Assembly (NCBI GenBank): GCA_025994075.1
Contig: JAMQGV010000002.1
Location: 1 to 64,000, forward strand
Reading direction: 5' to 3'
Source: Vicinamibacteria bacterium
Lineage (GTDB): Bacteria > Acidobacteriota > Vicinamibacteria > Fen-336
DNA length: 64,000 bases
Under the pieces are notes generated by a model, which was not told where the DNA came from, did not search any database, and worked only from the letters and a program-made list of their open reading frames with translations. The position numbers and the translations under genes are program-made. Positions within the stretch are counted from its first letter, which is position 1. Each line of letters begins with the position of its first letter. Below are positions 1-11,700 of this stretch, in pieces.

Positions 1-799
1 CCTGGGCCTCGGCGCGCATGGCCGCGACGCCGGCCGGCGCGGCGCCGGCGCCGGTGGTCCGCGCCGCTGCGGGAGCGCCCGGCGCCGCCTTCGGCAGCAG
101 CGAGAGCAGGTCGATGCTCTTGGCCGCGAACAGCACCAGCATCTCGACCGCGGCAGACTCGGCCTCGGGCACCTCCTCCTGCATCGTGTCGCAGTAGAGG
201 ACGGCCGCCAGCTTGTCGCGCAGGATCAGCGGCACCGCCAGCACGCCCTGCGGCGCGCCGCCCAGCCGGGCCAGCGCCTGGGCGGTGCCGGGCGAGTGCG
301 AGACGTGGCCGCGCAGCGCGTGGCGCGAGTTGCCGACGATGCGGAACACGGTGTCGGCGTTGAGCGGGAGGCTGACCTGCTTGACGGCTTCGGGATTGTC
401 GAAGCCCTTGCCGTACCAGCCGATGGCGTTGGGACCCTTGACGATGAACATCGCGGCGCGGTCGACGTAGCGGGCGACCTCGTTGACCAGGTGGGTCAGC
501 ACCTCGGACAGGTTCGCGCCCTTCTCGATCTCGCCGACAGAGGCGCGCACCTGGGCCATCGCAGGGCCGACCGGGCCGGCCGGAGGCTGGGCCTCCGCGA
601 CCTCGGCCATCGACATCTCGATCTGGGCCTCGTCGATCTTCTCGTCGTAGCGGGCGACGCTCTCGTTGAGCTCGTCGAGGCTGCGCACGAGGTTCGCCTG
701 GTGCTCGCTGATCTGGCGCTGGATCTCGACGACCCAGTTGGCCATCTGCTGGCTGACGATCGCGACGGCCTTGCCCTTCAGGTCTTCCTGCAGAGTCAT
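1..799 (-). CDS. GAF-domain protein with N-terminal coiled coil, 3' end outside window
   Basis: The frame is open from an ATG at 799 to the window edge, giving 266 visible codons. A GGGGAA ribosome-binding site lies just upstream of the start. Residues 1-65 are helical and charged, likely a coiled coil. Residues about 85-240 look like a GAF sensor fold: an ANLSEVLTHLVNEVA helix, a MFIVKG strand and the closing segment GVLAVPLILRDKLAAVLYCD. An Ala/Pro-rich linker follows at the edge, so a further domain may lie outside. GAF domains bind small ligands and signal. The ligand and the partner cannot be read here. Confidence 0.75.
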   Translation of the reverse strand, partial: MTLQEDLKGKAVAIVSQQMANWVVEIQRQISEHQANLVRSLDELNESVARYDEKIDEAQIEMSMAEVAEAQPPAGPVGPAMAQVRASVGEIEKGANLSEVLTHLVNEVARYVDRAAMFIVKGPNAIGWYGKGFDNPEAVKQVSLPLNADTVFRIVGNSRHALRGHVSHSPGTAQALARLGGAPQGVLAVPLILRDKLAAVLYCDTMQEEVPEAESAAVEMLVLFAAKSIDLLSLLPKAAPGAPAAARTTGAGAAPAGVAAMRAEAQ

Positions 800-915
800 C
801 GAAGTTCCCCGCTGAGGCTACAAACCTCGTGTTGACCGCAATTTACGCAGTGTCCGATTATCCGGCCCGCTCCCCCGGCTGTCAATCCTCGGCTCCTCCG
901 ATAGAGTGGGCGGCG

Positions 916-1686
916 ATGCCCGCGCAGCCCCTGCGGACGGTCCTGCGGAAGTTGTATCGGCGCCTGCACGCGGTTCAGGGGCCCTCGGGCTGGTGGCCCG
1001 GGGAGAGCGAGCTCGAGATCGCCCTCGGCGCGATCCTCGTCCAGCACGCGCCGTGGCGGGGCGCGGCGCGCGCCCTCGACCACCTGCGGGCGGCCGGCGT
1101 GCTCCACGACGCGCACGCCCTGCGCGCCCTTTCCCCGGCGCAACTCGAGGCCCACGTGCGACCGGCCGGGACGTTCCGGGTCAAGGCCCGGCGCGTGCGC
1201 GCGTTCCTCGACTGGCTGCAGCGCGAGCACGCGGGCGACGCCACGCGGCTGCGCGACGTGCCGGGCGACGAGCTGCGGGCGGCGCTGCTGAGGGTGCCGG
1301 GGATCGGCCCCGAGACCGCGGACGCCATCGCCCTCTACGCCGCCGGCCACCCGTTCTTCGTGATCGACGCCTCGACGCGCCGCCTGCTGGCCCGGCTCGG
1401 GCTGGCCGCGCCCGACGCCGGCTACGACGACCTCCAGGCGCTGTTCCACGCCGCGCTGCCGCGCGAGGCGCCGCTCTTCAACGAGTACCATGCCCAGATC
1501 GTGCGCCACGGCCAGAAGTGGTGCCGCGCACGGCCGCGGTGCGAGACCTGCCCGCTGCGAAAGGAGTTCGGATGCACGTTCGCCCTCGCCTCGTCGCCCT
1601 CCTCGCCTTCGGCCTTGCCGCGCCCGGCGCGGCGGCCCAGGCGCCGGACTTCTGGAAGCACTGGGGCGACGGGCAGGCCGAGATGA
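916..1686 (+). CDS. HhH-GPD DNA glycosylase, MagIII / endonuclease III-like, with Fe-S cluster
   Basis: A 256-residue base-excision-repair glycosylase. The ATG at 916 is preferred over an in-frame start at 829 because homology begins there. The helix-hairpin-helix is at residues 127-136 (VPGIGPETAD). The lysine of bifunctional endonuclease III is Glu133, while the catalytic aspartate is present (VIDAST, Asp151). That pattern, together with ILVQHAPW near the N-terminus, fits a monofunctional 3-methyladenine glycosylase of the MagIII type. Cys203, 209, 212 and 220 would bind the [4Fe-4S] cluster. The last about 36 residues are low-complexity and overlap the next gene by 115 nt. Substrate specificity is inference. 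Confidence 0.8.
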   Translation: MPAQPLRTVLRKLYRRLHAVQGPSGWWPGESELEIALGAILVQHAPWRGAARALDHLRAAGVLHDAHALRALSPAQLEAHVRPAGTFRVKARRVRAFLDWLQREHAGDATRLRDVPGDELRAALLRVPGIGPETADAIALYAAGHPFFVIDASTRRLLARLGLAAPDAGYDDLQALFHAALPREAPLFNEYHAQIVRHGQKWCRARPRCETCPLRKEFGCTFALASSPSSPSALPRPARRPRRRTSGSTGATGRPR

Positions 1687-2471
1687 ACGGCTACCGCCTG
1701 GTCCAGCCGCGCTACGGCGCGACGCGGACCGGGCAGGCCGTGCTCGTCTACGTGACCGAGGACTTCACGGAGTCGACCCGGGTCAAGGCCGATCCCGGCA
1801 AGCACCCGGACTCGGACGTGTTCCCGGTGCTGAAGCTCAACGCGGTGCGCCAGTTCCGCACGGGCGTCTACGACTACTCGCTGATGACCTCGGTGTTCGC
1901 GCGGGTCGCGCCCGGCTTCGCGCCGGCCAAGGTCAGCTTCAGCAGCCAGGAGTGGTGCGGCCACGTCTACCACCACGTCACGCCGCGAGCCGGCCGCGTG
2001 GCGGGCCTGTTCCACTCGTACTTCGACGGCGAGGCCGACGGCCGCGACGACCTGCCGCTGCCGGCGGGCGGCGTGTTCGAGGACGCGCTGCCGGTCCTGC
2101 TGCGCGCGTGGGCCGGGGAGTTCGTCGCGAAGGGCGCGTCGCGCGAGGTGCCGCTGCTGCCGAGCCTGCAGCGCGCCCGGCTCGAGCACAAGCCGCTCGC
2201 GTGGACGACGGCCACGATCTCGCGCGCCGCGGCTCCCGCGAACGTGAGCGTGCCGGCGGGGAAGTTCGACGCGTGGAGCTACACGGTGCGCGAGGCCGGC
2301 GGGCGCGAGACGACGTACGACGTCGAGGCCGCGAGCCCGTACCGCCTGCTGCGCTGGACCGGGCCCGGCGGCGAAGTCGCGGAGCTGCTCGGCAGCGACC
2401 GCATGGCCTACTGGCAGATGAACGGCCCCGGCGGGGAAGCGGCGCGGAAGCGGTTCGGCCTGAAGCCCTGA
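1572..2471 (+). CDS. Secreted protein of unknown function
   Basis: 299 residues. The start at ATG 1572 gives a clear signal peptide: a positively charged MHVRPR, a hydrophobic LVALLAFGLAAPG and an Ala-rich cleavage region before QAPDFW. The mature protein begins DFWKHWGDGQAEMNGY and contains a conserved-looking SSQEWCGHVYHH. Similar proteins appear in databases as hypothetical, sometimes mislabelled as septum formation inhibitor Maf; no Maf motif is visible here. The gene starts inside the glycosylase gene in another frame, and its stop overlaps the next start (TGATG), so the three genes probably form one transcript. Function is unknown. Confidence 0.7.
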   Translation: MHVRPRLVALLAFGLAAPGAAAQAPDFWKHWGDGQAEMNGYRLVQPRYGATRTGQAVLVYVTEDFTESTRVKADPGKHPDSDVFPVLKLNAVRQFRTGVYDYSLMTSVFARVAPGFAPAKVSFSSQEWCGHVYHHVTPRAGRVAGLFHSYFDGEADGRDDLPLPAGGVFEDALPVLLRAWAGEFVAKGASREVPLLPSLQRARLEHKPLAWTTATISRAAAPANVSVPAGKFDAWSYTVREAGGRETTYDVEAASPYRLLRWTGPGGEVAELLGSDRMAYWQMNGPGGEAARKRFGLKP

Positions 2472-4279
2472 TGGAGCGCCTGCTCGCGTTCCTCGCGCGC
2501 CCGCGCTCGCCGGGGCGGCTGGCGGCGATCGCCGTGGTGCTGAGCCTGCCCGCGCTCGGCCTCGGCTTCCAGCTCGACGACCACTACCTGCGGCTGGCGC
2601 TGGGGCGGCCCGCGCTCGAGGCCGCGTGGCAGCGCTCGCCGCTCGACGCGTTCGCGTTCTTTCGCGGCGAGCCGGGGTTCACTCATGCCGCGCGCGATGC
2701 CGGCAGCGTGCCGTGGTGGGTCGACGAGCGCCTGAAGCTCGCGTTCGCGCGGCCGCTGTCGGGCCTGACCCACGGCCTCGACTTCGCGCTGTGGCCGGGC
2801 TCGCCCGCGCTGATGCACGCCCACTCGCTCGTCTGGCTCGGCCTGTGCGTGGCGGCCGGAGCGCTGCTCTTCCGCGAGCTCGACCTGCCGCCGCCCGCGG
2901 CCGCCCTGGCCGCGCTCGCTTTCGCGCTCGACGACGCGCACGGTACGCCCGCCGCCTGGATCGCCAACCGCAACGCGCTGGTCGCCACGACCTTCGCACT
3001 GCTCGCGCTCGTCGCCCACCACCGCTGGCGCGCGCGGGGCTGGCGGCCCGGGGCGCTGCTCGCGCCGTTCGCGCTCCTCCTCGGCCTGACGGGCGGCGAG
3101 GTCGCGGTGGCCACCGGCGCCTATCTGCTCGGCTATGCGCTGTTCTTCGACCGCGCGCCGTTGCGGATGCGGCTCGCGTCGCTCGTGCCGTGCGGCGCCG
3201 TGTCCGTGGCCTGGGCGCTCGCGTACCGCGGCCTCGGCTACGGCACCGCGCACTCGACCCTGTACGTCGACCCCGGCGCCACGCCCGGCCCGTTCCTCGA
3301 GGCGTTCGTGCGGCGGGCGCCCGTGCTGTTCTTCGGCCAGTGGGCGCTGCCCGCCGACCTCAACGGGCTGATGTCGACGGCGGCGCAGCGCGGGTACTGG
3401 CTCGCCGGCGTGGCCGCGGTGATCGTGGTCGGCGCGTTGCTCGGGCCGCTGCTGCGCCGCGATCGCCACGCCCGCTTCTTCGCGACCGGCCTGGCGCTGT
3501 CGCTGGTGCCCGCCGCGGCGACGTTCCCGAGCAACCGGCTGCTGATGCTCGCCGGCGTCGGCGGCGCCGGCCTGCTCGGGCTGTGGCTGGCGCAGTGGCG
3601 CGAGCTGCCGCCCGAGGGCTCGGCAGGGCGCGTCGTGCGGCGGGTGGCGCTGGGCCTCGCGCTCCTCTTCCATTTCGCCCTCGCGCCACTGGGCCTGCTC
3701 GGCGCGGCCGACGGCGTGCGCATGCTCGGCGGCGTGCCGACCGGCGCCGTCGCTTCGCTGGGCCCGGACCTCGGCGGGCGCCACCTGCTGATCGTCCAGG
3801 CGCCGAGCGCGTTCCTCGCCGGGCAGAGCCTGCTCGAGCGCACGCTGGCCGGTGCGCCGGCCGTGGCGCGGGCCCACGTGCTGGCCTCGGGACTGGGCCC
3901 GCTGAGCGTCACCCGGCTCGACGCGCGGACTCTCGAGGTCGCGCCCGAGGGCGGCTACATGGCGGAGGCGGGGAGCCTCGGCCGCGACGGCGCGCCGCCG
4001 CAGCCGCTCGACCCGCACCACATGCTCGGCATCTTCGACCGGCTCTACCGCGTCGAGCCGTTCGCCGCCGGCGCCCGCGTGGAACTCGGCGGCTTCGAGG
4101 CGGAGATCGTGGAGGTGACGGCCGACGGGCGCCCCGCGCGCGTGCGCTTCACCTTCGACGCGGCGCTCGAGGACGATCGCCACGCCTGGCGGAGCTGGCG
4201 GGCGGGGGAGTTCGCCCCATTCGAGTTGCCCGCAGCGGGCGAGACGGTGGTGCTGCCTTCGCCCCGCGCGTTCCCGTAG
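2471..4279 (+). CDS. Polytopic membrane protein, glycosyltransferase-like
   Basis: 602 residues. The ATG overlaps the stop of the upstream gene by one base, implying translational coupling. About ten hydrophobic segments fill residues 15-430, with loops rich in Arg. Acidic residues follow the first membrane segment (FQLDDHYLR), as in GT-C type mannosyltransferases (ArnT/PMT-like) that use lipid-linked sugar donors. Residues about 430-602 form a soluble, probably periplasmic, tail. The GT-C assignment rests only on topology and the DD pair, so an unknown membrane protein is equally possible. Confidence 0.6.
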   Translation: MERLLAFLARPRSPGRLAAIAVVLSLPALGLGFQLDDHYLRLALGRPALEAAWQRSPLDAFAFFRGEPGFTHAARDAGSVPWWVDERLKLAFARPLSGLTHGLDFALWPGSPALMHAHSLVWLGLCVAAGALLFRELDLPPPAAALAALAFALDDAHGTPAAWIANRNALVATTFALLALVAHHRWRARGWRPGALLAPFALLLGLTGGEVAVATGAYLLGYALFFDRAPLRMRLASLVPCGAVSVAWALAYRGLGYGTAHSTLYVDPGATPGPFLEAFVRRAPVLFFGQWALPADLNGLMSTAAQRGYWLAGVAAVIVVGALLGPLLRRDRHARFFATGLALSLVPAAATFPSNRLLMLAGVGGAGLLGLWLAQWRELPPEGSAGRVVRRVALGLALLFHFALAPLGLLGAADGVRMLGGVPTGAVASLGPDLGGRHLLIVQAPSAFLAGQSLLERTLAGAPAVARAHVLASGLGPLSVTRLDARTLEVAPEGGYMAEAGSLGRDGAPPQPLDPHHMLGIFDRLYRVEPFAAGARVELGGFEAEIVEVTADGRPARVRFTFDAALEDDRHAWRSWRAGEFAPFELPAAGETVVLPSPRAFP

Positions 4280-4323
4280 GACCCGCGGCGGCGGGGCGGG
4301 TGCTACACTGATCGTGCACATCC

Positions 4324-4686
4324 GGGGGCGTCCTGGTTTCGACGAGAACTGTGACCCCGGAAGGAGCAGGCCGAGCGTGCCTCCCGGCTCGTAAATCCGG
4401 TTGGAAACCATACCTGCCAACGACAACGTTGCGCTGGCCGCCTAGTTAAAACCTAGGCGACCCGTTCTGCCGGGGCCTCGCCCGTGGGACCTGGACAGAA
4501 CGTCACTAATGCGGGCTGGCCCAGAACCTTCGGTCCGGAGGCGAAAGGGCGAGATCAATCGGACTAGCTTCCGCCGGTTTGGTCCGGCCTTCACGGCGGG
4601 AGCGAAACAACAGGCCGGGCTAAGCCTGTAGCCGCCTTCCGTAGGCGCGTTTTCGGACGCGGGTTCGATTCCCGCCGCCTCCACCA
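4324..4686 (+). ncRNA. ssrA: tmRNA (transfer-messenger RNA), one-piece
   Basis: Rescues stalled ribosomes in trans-translation with SmpB. The 5' end GGGGGCG pairs with CGCCTCC before the 3' ACCA, forming the acceptor stem. The 5' part has the diagnostic TCCTGGTTTCGACG, and the 3' part has the T-arm GGGTTCGATTCCCGCC. The tag frame at 4416-4445 reads ANDNVALAA and ends in TAG, so with the alanine from the charged tmRNA the degradation tag is A-ANDNVALAA. The Leu-Ala-Ala end is the usual ClpXP signal. The CCA is encoded. Length is about 363 nt, normal for a one-piece tmRNA. Confidence 0.97.
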
Positions 4687-4782
4687 ACCCCGCCGCTTTG
4701 CGGCGGGGTGGTGAAGGCGCCCGGCAACGGCTGCTCGGGCGCTCCCTTCGGGAGCGACCGAGGAGGCGATTCCCGCCGCCTC
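4666..4782 (+). repeat. 16-bp direct repeat of the tmRNA 3' end (attachment-site-like)
   Basis: CGATTCCCGCCGCCTC occurs at 4666-4681, inside the tmRNA T-arm and acceptor, and again at 4767-4782. A partial second tmRNA 3' end next to ssrA is the usual trace of tyrosine-integrase elements that use this site. No integrase gene is present, so this would be an old or minimal scar. Confidence 0.5.
4688..4708 (+). terminator. Stem-loop after tmRNA
   Basis: CCCCGCCGC and GCGGCGGGG form a perfect 9-bp stem with a TTT loop, one base after the tmRNA CCA. No U-tract follows, so it may act as a processing or partial termination signal. Confidence 0.6.
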
Positions 4783-5000
4783 TTCATTATTGAAAGTTCA
4801 CCGCGGCGGGTCGCTTCGCTCCCGCCGGCGACTTGCACCGCGTGGGGGCGGGCGGCGGCGCCTTGCGTGGCCCGCATCCTTGCGTGGCTTTCCGCGACCC
4901 GCCAGAGCCGTACCTGTTCGGGCATCGAGACCTCCGAGGGATAGCGAGCGGGCGCTTCTGCTGGCCCGCAGCAGACCTATGATCCATCAGCGGAGACGAG
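4709..5000. other. Intergenic region after tmRNA, no gene
   Basis: No coding frame is convincing. It contains a stem-loop at 4740-4756 (CGCTCCC, loop TTC, GGGAGCG), the second copy of the tmRNA 3' repeat at 4767-4782, and a short AT-rich patch (TCATTATTGAAAG) at 4782-4798. Confidence 0.5.
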
Positions 5001-5126
5001 TTGCCGACTGCGAAGGTGAACGTTGGCTGGCGCGTGACACTGCCACGGCAGGTCCGCGAGGTGCTGCGCCTCCGAGCCGGGGATCGCATCGACTTCGTCC
5101 TCACCGAACGTGGGGAAGTCGTCTAG
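5001..5126 (+). pseudogene. Truncated AbrB/MazE-fold antitoxin-like reading frame
   Basis: Reads from TTG at 5001, with GGAGA directly upstream, to TAG at 5124. It is 41 residues with the swapped-hairpin pattern of SpoVT/AbrB domains: RVTLPRQVREVLRLRAGDR then IDFVLTERGEVV. Family members normally continue beyond GEVV, and the strand that should start with Gly or Gln in GQVTIP is altered (NVGWRV). No toxin gene is nearby. It is probably the remnant of a toxin-antitoxin unit, but a minimal functional AbrB domain cannot be excluded. Confidence 0.5.
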
Positions 5127-5197
5127 CGAACTGGGACCCCGTGGCCGCCCGCATTACACTAGCGGACTGGCCGAGCCGGCCGTCTCTCTGAGGGAAC

Positions 5198-7006
<1,809 letters not shown>

Positions 7007-7018
7007 CGTCCGCGCTTC

Positions 7019-8197
7019 GTGCCGCCGCCCTCCGCCTCGCGCCCCGGCCTCTACGTCCACGTCCCGTTCTGCGCGCAGGTCTGCCCCTACTGCGACTTCT
7101 CGGTGCTGCGCGGCGGCGCGGCGGCGCGGCGGCGCTATGTCGAGCACCTGCTGGCCGAGGTCCCGCTCGCGGCCGCGGACTGGAGCGACCCGGACCCGTT
7201 CGACACCGTCTACTTCGGGGGCGGCACGCCGTCGATCCTGCCCGCCGCGGAACTCGCGCGCGTGCTCGAGACCTGCCGCCGGCACCTGCCGCTGGTGGAC
7301 GAGCCGTGGACGTGCCTCGAGGCCAACCCGGAGGACGTGACGCCCGAGAGCTGCGCCGAGTGGCGCGGGCTGGGCGTGCGCATGCTCTCGCTCGGCGTGC
7401 AGTCGTTCGACGACGCGGCCCTGCGCTTCCTGGAGCGCGCCCACGACTCCGCACGGGCGCGCGCGGCGGTCGAGACCGCGCTGGCGGCCGGTTTCGCGAC
7501 CGTCTCGGTCGACCTCATCTACGGCCTGCCCGACCAGGACGAGGCCGCCTGGCGCCGCCAGCTCGAGGCCCTGGTGGCGCTCGCGCCGGACCACGTCTCC
7601 TGCTACCAGCTCACGATCCACCCGCGGACCCGCTTCGGCGTCGCCGCCGCGCGGGGCAAGCTGCGCGAGCTGCCCGACGAGCGCCAGGCCGCGCTCTTCG
7701 AGCTGACGCATCGCTTCCTCGCCGACGCCGGCTGGCCCTCCTACGAGGTCTCCAACTTCGCGCGCGGCCCCGAGCAGCGGTCGCGCCACAACCGCAAGTA
7801 CTGGGACCACACGCCCTACCTCGGCCTCGGTCCCTCCGCGCACTCGCTCGCGGTCGCGACGCCCACCTCGGCGCGCCGTTTCTGGAACGAGCTGCGCACG
7901 CCGCACTGGGAGCGCCGCCTGGCGGCGGGGGAGCGCCCCCTCGAGGGCGAGGAGCGCCTCGGTCCCCGCGAGCTCGCGACGGAAGCGCTGATGCTCGGCC
8001 TGCGCACGGCCGAAGGCGTCGACCTCGACGCCTTCACCCAGCGCTACGGCTTCGACCTCGAGGCCTCGAACGCGCCGCTGCTGGTCGAACTCCAGGCCTC
8101 CGGCCAGCTCGTCCTGCGGGACCGCCGCCTGGTCCCGACCCTCTCGGGCCTCGCCGTCGCCGACGGCCTCGCCGCCGCCTTCACCATCCCGAGCTGA
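7019..8197 (+). CDS. hemW: HemW-type radical SAM heme chaperone
   Basis: 392 residues from GTG 7019. The radical SAM cluster motif is PFCAQVCPYCDF (CxxxCxxC followed by Phe). This Phe replaces the fourth Cys of HemN and separates heme-chaperone HemW from coproporphyrinogen dehydrogenase. The glycine motif YFGGGTPS follows, then the HemN C-terminal domain. HemW binds heme and SAM and delivers heme to respiratory enzymes. The position directly after lepA supports orthology, and the name oxygen-independent coproporphyrinogen oxidase would be misleading. Confidence 0.93.
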   Translation: MPPPSASRPGLYVHVPFCAQVCPYCDFSVLRGGAAARRRYVEHLLAEVPLAAADWSDPDPFDTVYFGGGTPSILPAAELARVLETCRRHLPLVDEPWTCLEANPEDVTPESCAEWRGLGVRMLSLGVQSFDDAALRFLERAHDSARARAAVETALAAGFATVSVDLIYGLPDQDEAAWRRQLEALVALAPDHVSCYQLTIHPRTRFGVAAARGKLRELPDERQAALFELTHRFLADAGWPSYEVSNFARGPEQRSRHNRKYWDHTPYLGLGPSAHSLAVATPTSARRFWNELRTPHWERRLAAGERPLEGEERLGPRELATEALMLGLRTAEGVDLDAFTQRYGFDLEASNAPLLVELQASGQLVLRDRRLVPTLSGLAVADGLAAAFTIPS

Positions 8198-8239
8198 GCG
8201 CCGGACCTGCCACCGGCGCCGGGCTTCAGCGGGCCGACG

Positions 8240-8557
8240 TCACGCGAGAAAGCCCCCGATGATCGCTCCCAGGAGCAGGGGACCGATGTGGACGAGGGAG
8301 AGGGCGAAACCGCCCATCCCGGCCACGGCTCCGAGCAGAGGCATGCCGCTCAGCGCGGAGGCGAGTGCGAACAATGCGATGCCGAACACGATCCCGGGCA
8401 GGAACACCGCCGCTACTGCGGCGCCCACTCCGCCAGACTTCTTTCCTCCAACGAGCCCCGCGAGGAAAGGCCCGAGCAGGGGGAGCCAGAACAGCAGCAG
8501 CGATATGAGGAACATCCAGAAGATCCCGCTCACGACGCTGCCCTGCTTCTCCGACAT
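8240..8557 (-). CDS. Small membrane protein
   Basis: 105 residues starting MSEKQGSVVSG. The ATG at 8557 has an excellent GGAGGGAGAA ribosome-binding site, so the longer in-frame start at 8587 is rejected. Three to four membrane segments are visible (WMFLISLLLFWLPLLGP, VAAVFLPGIVFGIALFALA, LLGAVAGMGGFAL and a Gly-rich C-terminal helix). No family recognised. It runs convergently with hemW, leaving about 40 bp between the genes. Confidence 0.7.
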   Translation of the reverse strand: MSEKQGSVVSGIFWMFLISLLLFWLPLLGPFLAGLVGGKKSGGVGAAVAAVFLPGIVFGIALFALASALSGMPLLGAVAGMGGFALSLVHIGPLLLGAIIGGFLA

Positions 8558-8633
8558 TTCTCCCTCCGCTGCGATGAATGCCCCCATGTGCGGAGCAAAC
8601 GGCGTGCCGCAGTGGTCGCTCCGAACCCGTTGC

Positions 8634-8720
8634 CCCTTGCGTCGAACGAACGCAAGGGTCGCGGCGCTCCCGAGGCGAGTGGTGGCCCCGCACGCCCTCG
8701 GCCAGTTGCCAAGGGCGTGC
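8634..8720. terminator. Two stem-loops between the C45 gene and the small membrane protein
   Basis: CCCTTGCGT / ACGCAAGGG (8634-8658, 7-nt loop) and GCACGCCCT / AGGGCGTGC (8690-8720, 13-nt loop) are both perfect 9-bp stems. They lie downstream of the minus-strand C45 gene and upstream of the small membrane gene, so they probably end the first transcript. Neither has a clear U-tract. Confidence 0.45.
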
Positions 8721-8795
8721 GCAGGCCCTGACTAGCGGAGATGCGTCGGGGCGCCAGCCCGGTGCGCAATCGAAGGCCGGCGCCCGGGTGACCGC

Positions 8796-11700
8796 CTACT
8801 TCACCGGGAGGTCGAACCTCGCGACCGGGAAGTGGCCCTCCTTCTTCACGCGGTCGCCTTCGAAGATCGCCCAGGCCGGGAGCCCGGGGCGGTAGGTCTT
8901 CGTCATCTCGTGGAGCTGCAGCGGCGTGTTCGACAGGAACACGTGCAGCGTGCGCCCCTTCGCGAGGGGGAGCGGGTGGGGGAGCGCCAGGTAGAGTCCG
9001 TCGTGGTCGCCTCCGTAGGTCTGGCCCTGGAAGCGGAACCAGCCGGGGCCCGACTCCAGCGGCAGGTGCGGCAGCAGGCGGGCCAGCACCGCGTTGTCGC
9101 GCGGGTCGCCGAGCACGAACAGGTCGTGGGCCGCGAGCGCCGCGTCGTCCATCGCCGCGTCCTGCACCACGGGCGGCAGGATCTCGGAGAAGCCGTCCGC
9201 GAGCGTCGACTGGAAGCGCAGCGCGAGCGTGTGGTTGGCCTCGAGCTGGCGGCCGGTGCCGTAGACGATCCGCGTGTTCGAGAAGTCGTCCGCGAAGTGG
9301 GAGAAGGAGTGGAAGCGCTCGGTCGCCACCGGCACGTCGGCCAGCGCGTCGAACGCCACGCGGGTCGGCTTCTCCGGCACCGTGAACGTCACGCTCGCCT
9401 GCGCGCCGTCGAGGCGGATCGGGAACAGGTGCCGCGCCTTCGCGGTCTCGATCGCCACCGTCGACGCCAGCCGCCACGCGCTGTCCGCGGGCTGCGCGAC
9501 GCGCACCGTCACCTTCCACTCGCGGCCGGCCGCCGCGGCCGTCGCCTCGGGCCTCGGGTCGGGCAGGCCGGGCCGCTCGAGCCACGGCTTCAGCTCCGCG
9601 GCGGCGTCGAGCTTCAGCGCGGCGCCGGCCGCCTCCACGAACTGCGCGGTGGTCACCTCGCGGTTGCGGTGTTTCGCGTGGAAGTCCTTCATGAACGCGA
9701 GGAACGCCTTCGTCCCGGCCCGCAGCCGGAGCTGGTGCAGCGCGAACACGCCCTTCAGCCGCGGCACCTGGCCCGGCGAGTAGCGGTCGAACGCGACGCC
9801 GGCGCGATCCGCGGCGAGCTCGCCCTCGCGTGCGGCGAGCGTCAGCAGGCGGCCGCGCACGCCGGCCAGCGCGCGGGCCAGCGCCTCCGGCCGCTCGGCC
9901 GCCTTCTCCGGCAGCTCGCGCAGCAGCCGCCAGTAGGAAGCGCTGCCGCCGACCAGCCAATTGTCGGCGTCGGAGGCGGGGAAGATCGAGCCCGCCCACA
10001 ACTCCTCGCGCTTGAAGTCGAAGCGGTCGGCGATCGCCTTCGCCTCGTCCGCGCGCACCGCCGCGGGCTTCGCCGTCGCCGCGGCCCGCGCCGCGCGGGC
10101 CGCCTTCAGCCCCTCCGCGACCACGATCGGGGTGAACGTCGTGTAGCCGTGGGTCAGGTGCGGCGTGGCGCCCGGCAGGTCGGGCATCCGCCGGTTGCCC
10201 GGCGCCGGGAACTTCTCGCGCTGCGTGGTCTTGCCCTGGTGGGCCATGAACACGAGCTGCGCGGCCATCTCCGCGTCGGTCACCTTGCCGTCGAGCGCGT
10301 GCGGCCGGTTGATCGGCGACGACGCCATCAGGTCGACGACGCTCTCCGCGTCGATGCGCCCGTTGAACTCCCTGTAGAACTGCTGGAACGCCACGTCGCG
10401 GTTGGCCGGGGCGAAGGTCGAGTCGAACGGCGCGTCCTCGGGCTGGTTCGCGACCTCGCGCCGCACCGCCGCGTCGCGCGCGTTGTTGTTGGCCCACAGG
10501 AAGCCTGGCGTGCCGAACGGCGCCGGCGTCTCGCCCGAGCGCCACAGCTTCGACTGCTTGGTGCCGAGCAGCAGGATCGCGGCCTCGCCCGTCTTCATGT
10601 CGGCCATCGTCCAGTCGTTCGTGTACATCCCGTTGTTGCGCTCGCGCAGGATCGCGGCGGCCTCGTCGATCGAGCCCGCGTACTGGATCGCGCGGCGGAT
10701 GCGGCTGCTCTGCGGTTCGCCTTCGGCCTCGAACGGCGTCTGCAGCACGGTCGTCTCGCCGATCGCCAGGCCGGCGGCGCTCAGGTAGAAGTCCGTGCCC
10801 GAGTGGATGCCGCCGGGGAACGTCTGCATCACGAAGCGGTGTCCGCGCTCGGGCGCGACGTCGAGGATCACGTTGAAGTGGAGGCCCGTGTAGCCGTCCC
10901 ACATGAACATCTGGAAGAACACCGGCCGGCCGTCCTTGGTCGCCGGACCCGTGGCGGACAGCGACGAGCACTTGTGCAGGCGCTCGGGGATCGCCAGCTC
11001 GTCGTGGGGCGAGAAGGTCTTGCCCGTGATCGCGCTGGGCGTGACCGGCAGCGCGCTCGTCATCTGGTCGAGGTCGACGGCGGAGTTGAGCGTCGCCACG
11101 TCGAGCAGGTCGAGCTTGCGGTCGTAGAGCGTGGCGCCCGCCGCCGCCGCGCCGTCGGCGATGCCCTTCATCTCCTCCAGCAGCTCGGAGTCGAAGCGGC
11201 GCAGCATCAGCGCGTCGGCCAGCGTGCGCAGCCCGTTCCAGCCCAGCGCCGGGTCCTTCGCGTTCTGGCGGATCGCCAGCTTCTGCGCGTAGGCGACGAT
11301 CTCCTCGTGCAGCAGCGCGCCCTGCTGCCGCCCGCGCGCGTACGGCGCGCCCTCGACGTGGACGTAGATCCAGCCGCGGTCCTCGTAGCGGAAGCCGGGG
11401 CCGGACCAGCGCACCCGCTCGAGCGGGATCACCTCGGTGACGTCGGCGATCTCCTCGATCGCCACGTCGTCGAAGAACGCGCGGCCGGCGGCCGTCCCGT
11501 TGCGGCCGAGCTGCAACTCGACGCGATCGGCGGCGGTGGTCGCCACGAACGTCGTCTCGACCCGGGTCCAGCCGCGGGTGCCGGCGACGGCGGGCGCGTG
11601 GTTGGTGAAGGGGAACGACTGCATCGCGACCGTGGCCGCGACCGCGGTGGGGTAGCGCGCAGTCGGGTCGGCGGCGGCGCCCTCGGTGCGCAGCCACGCG

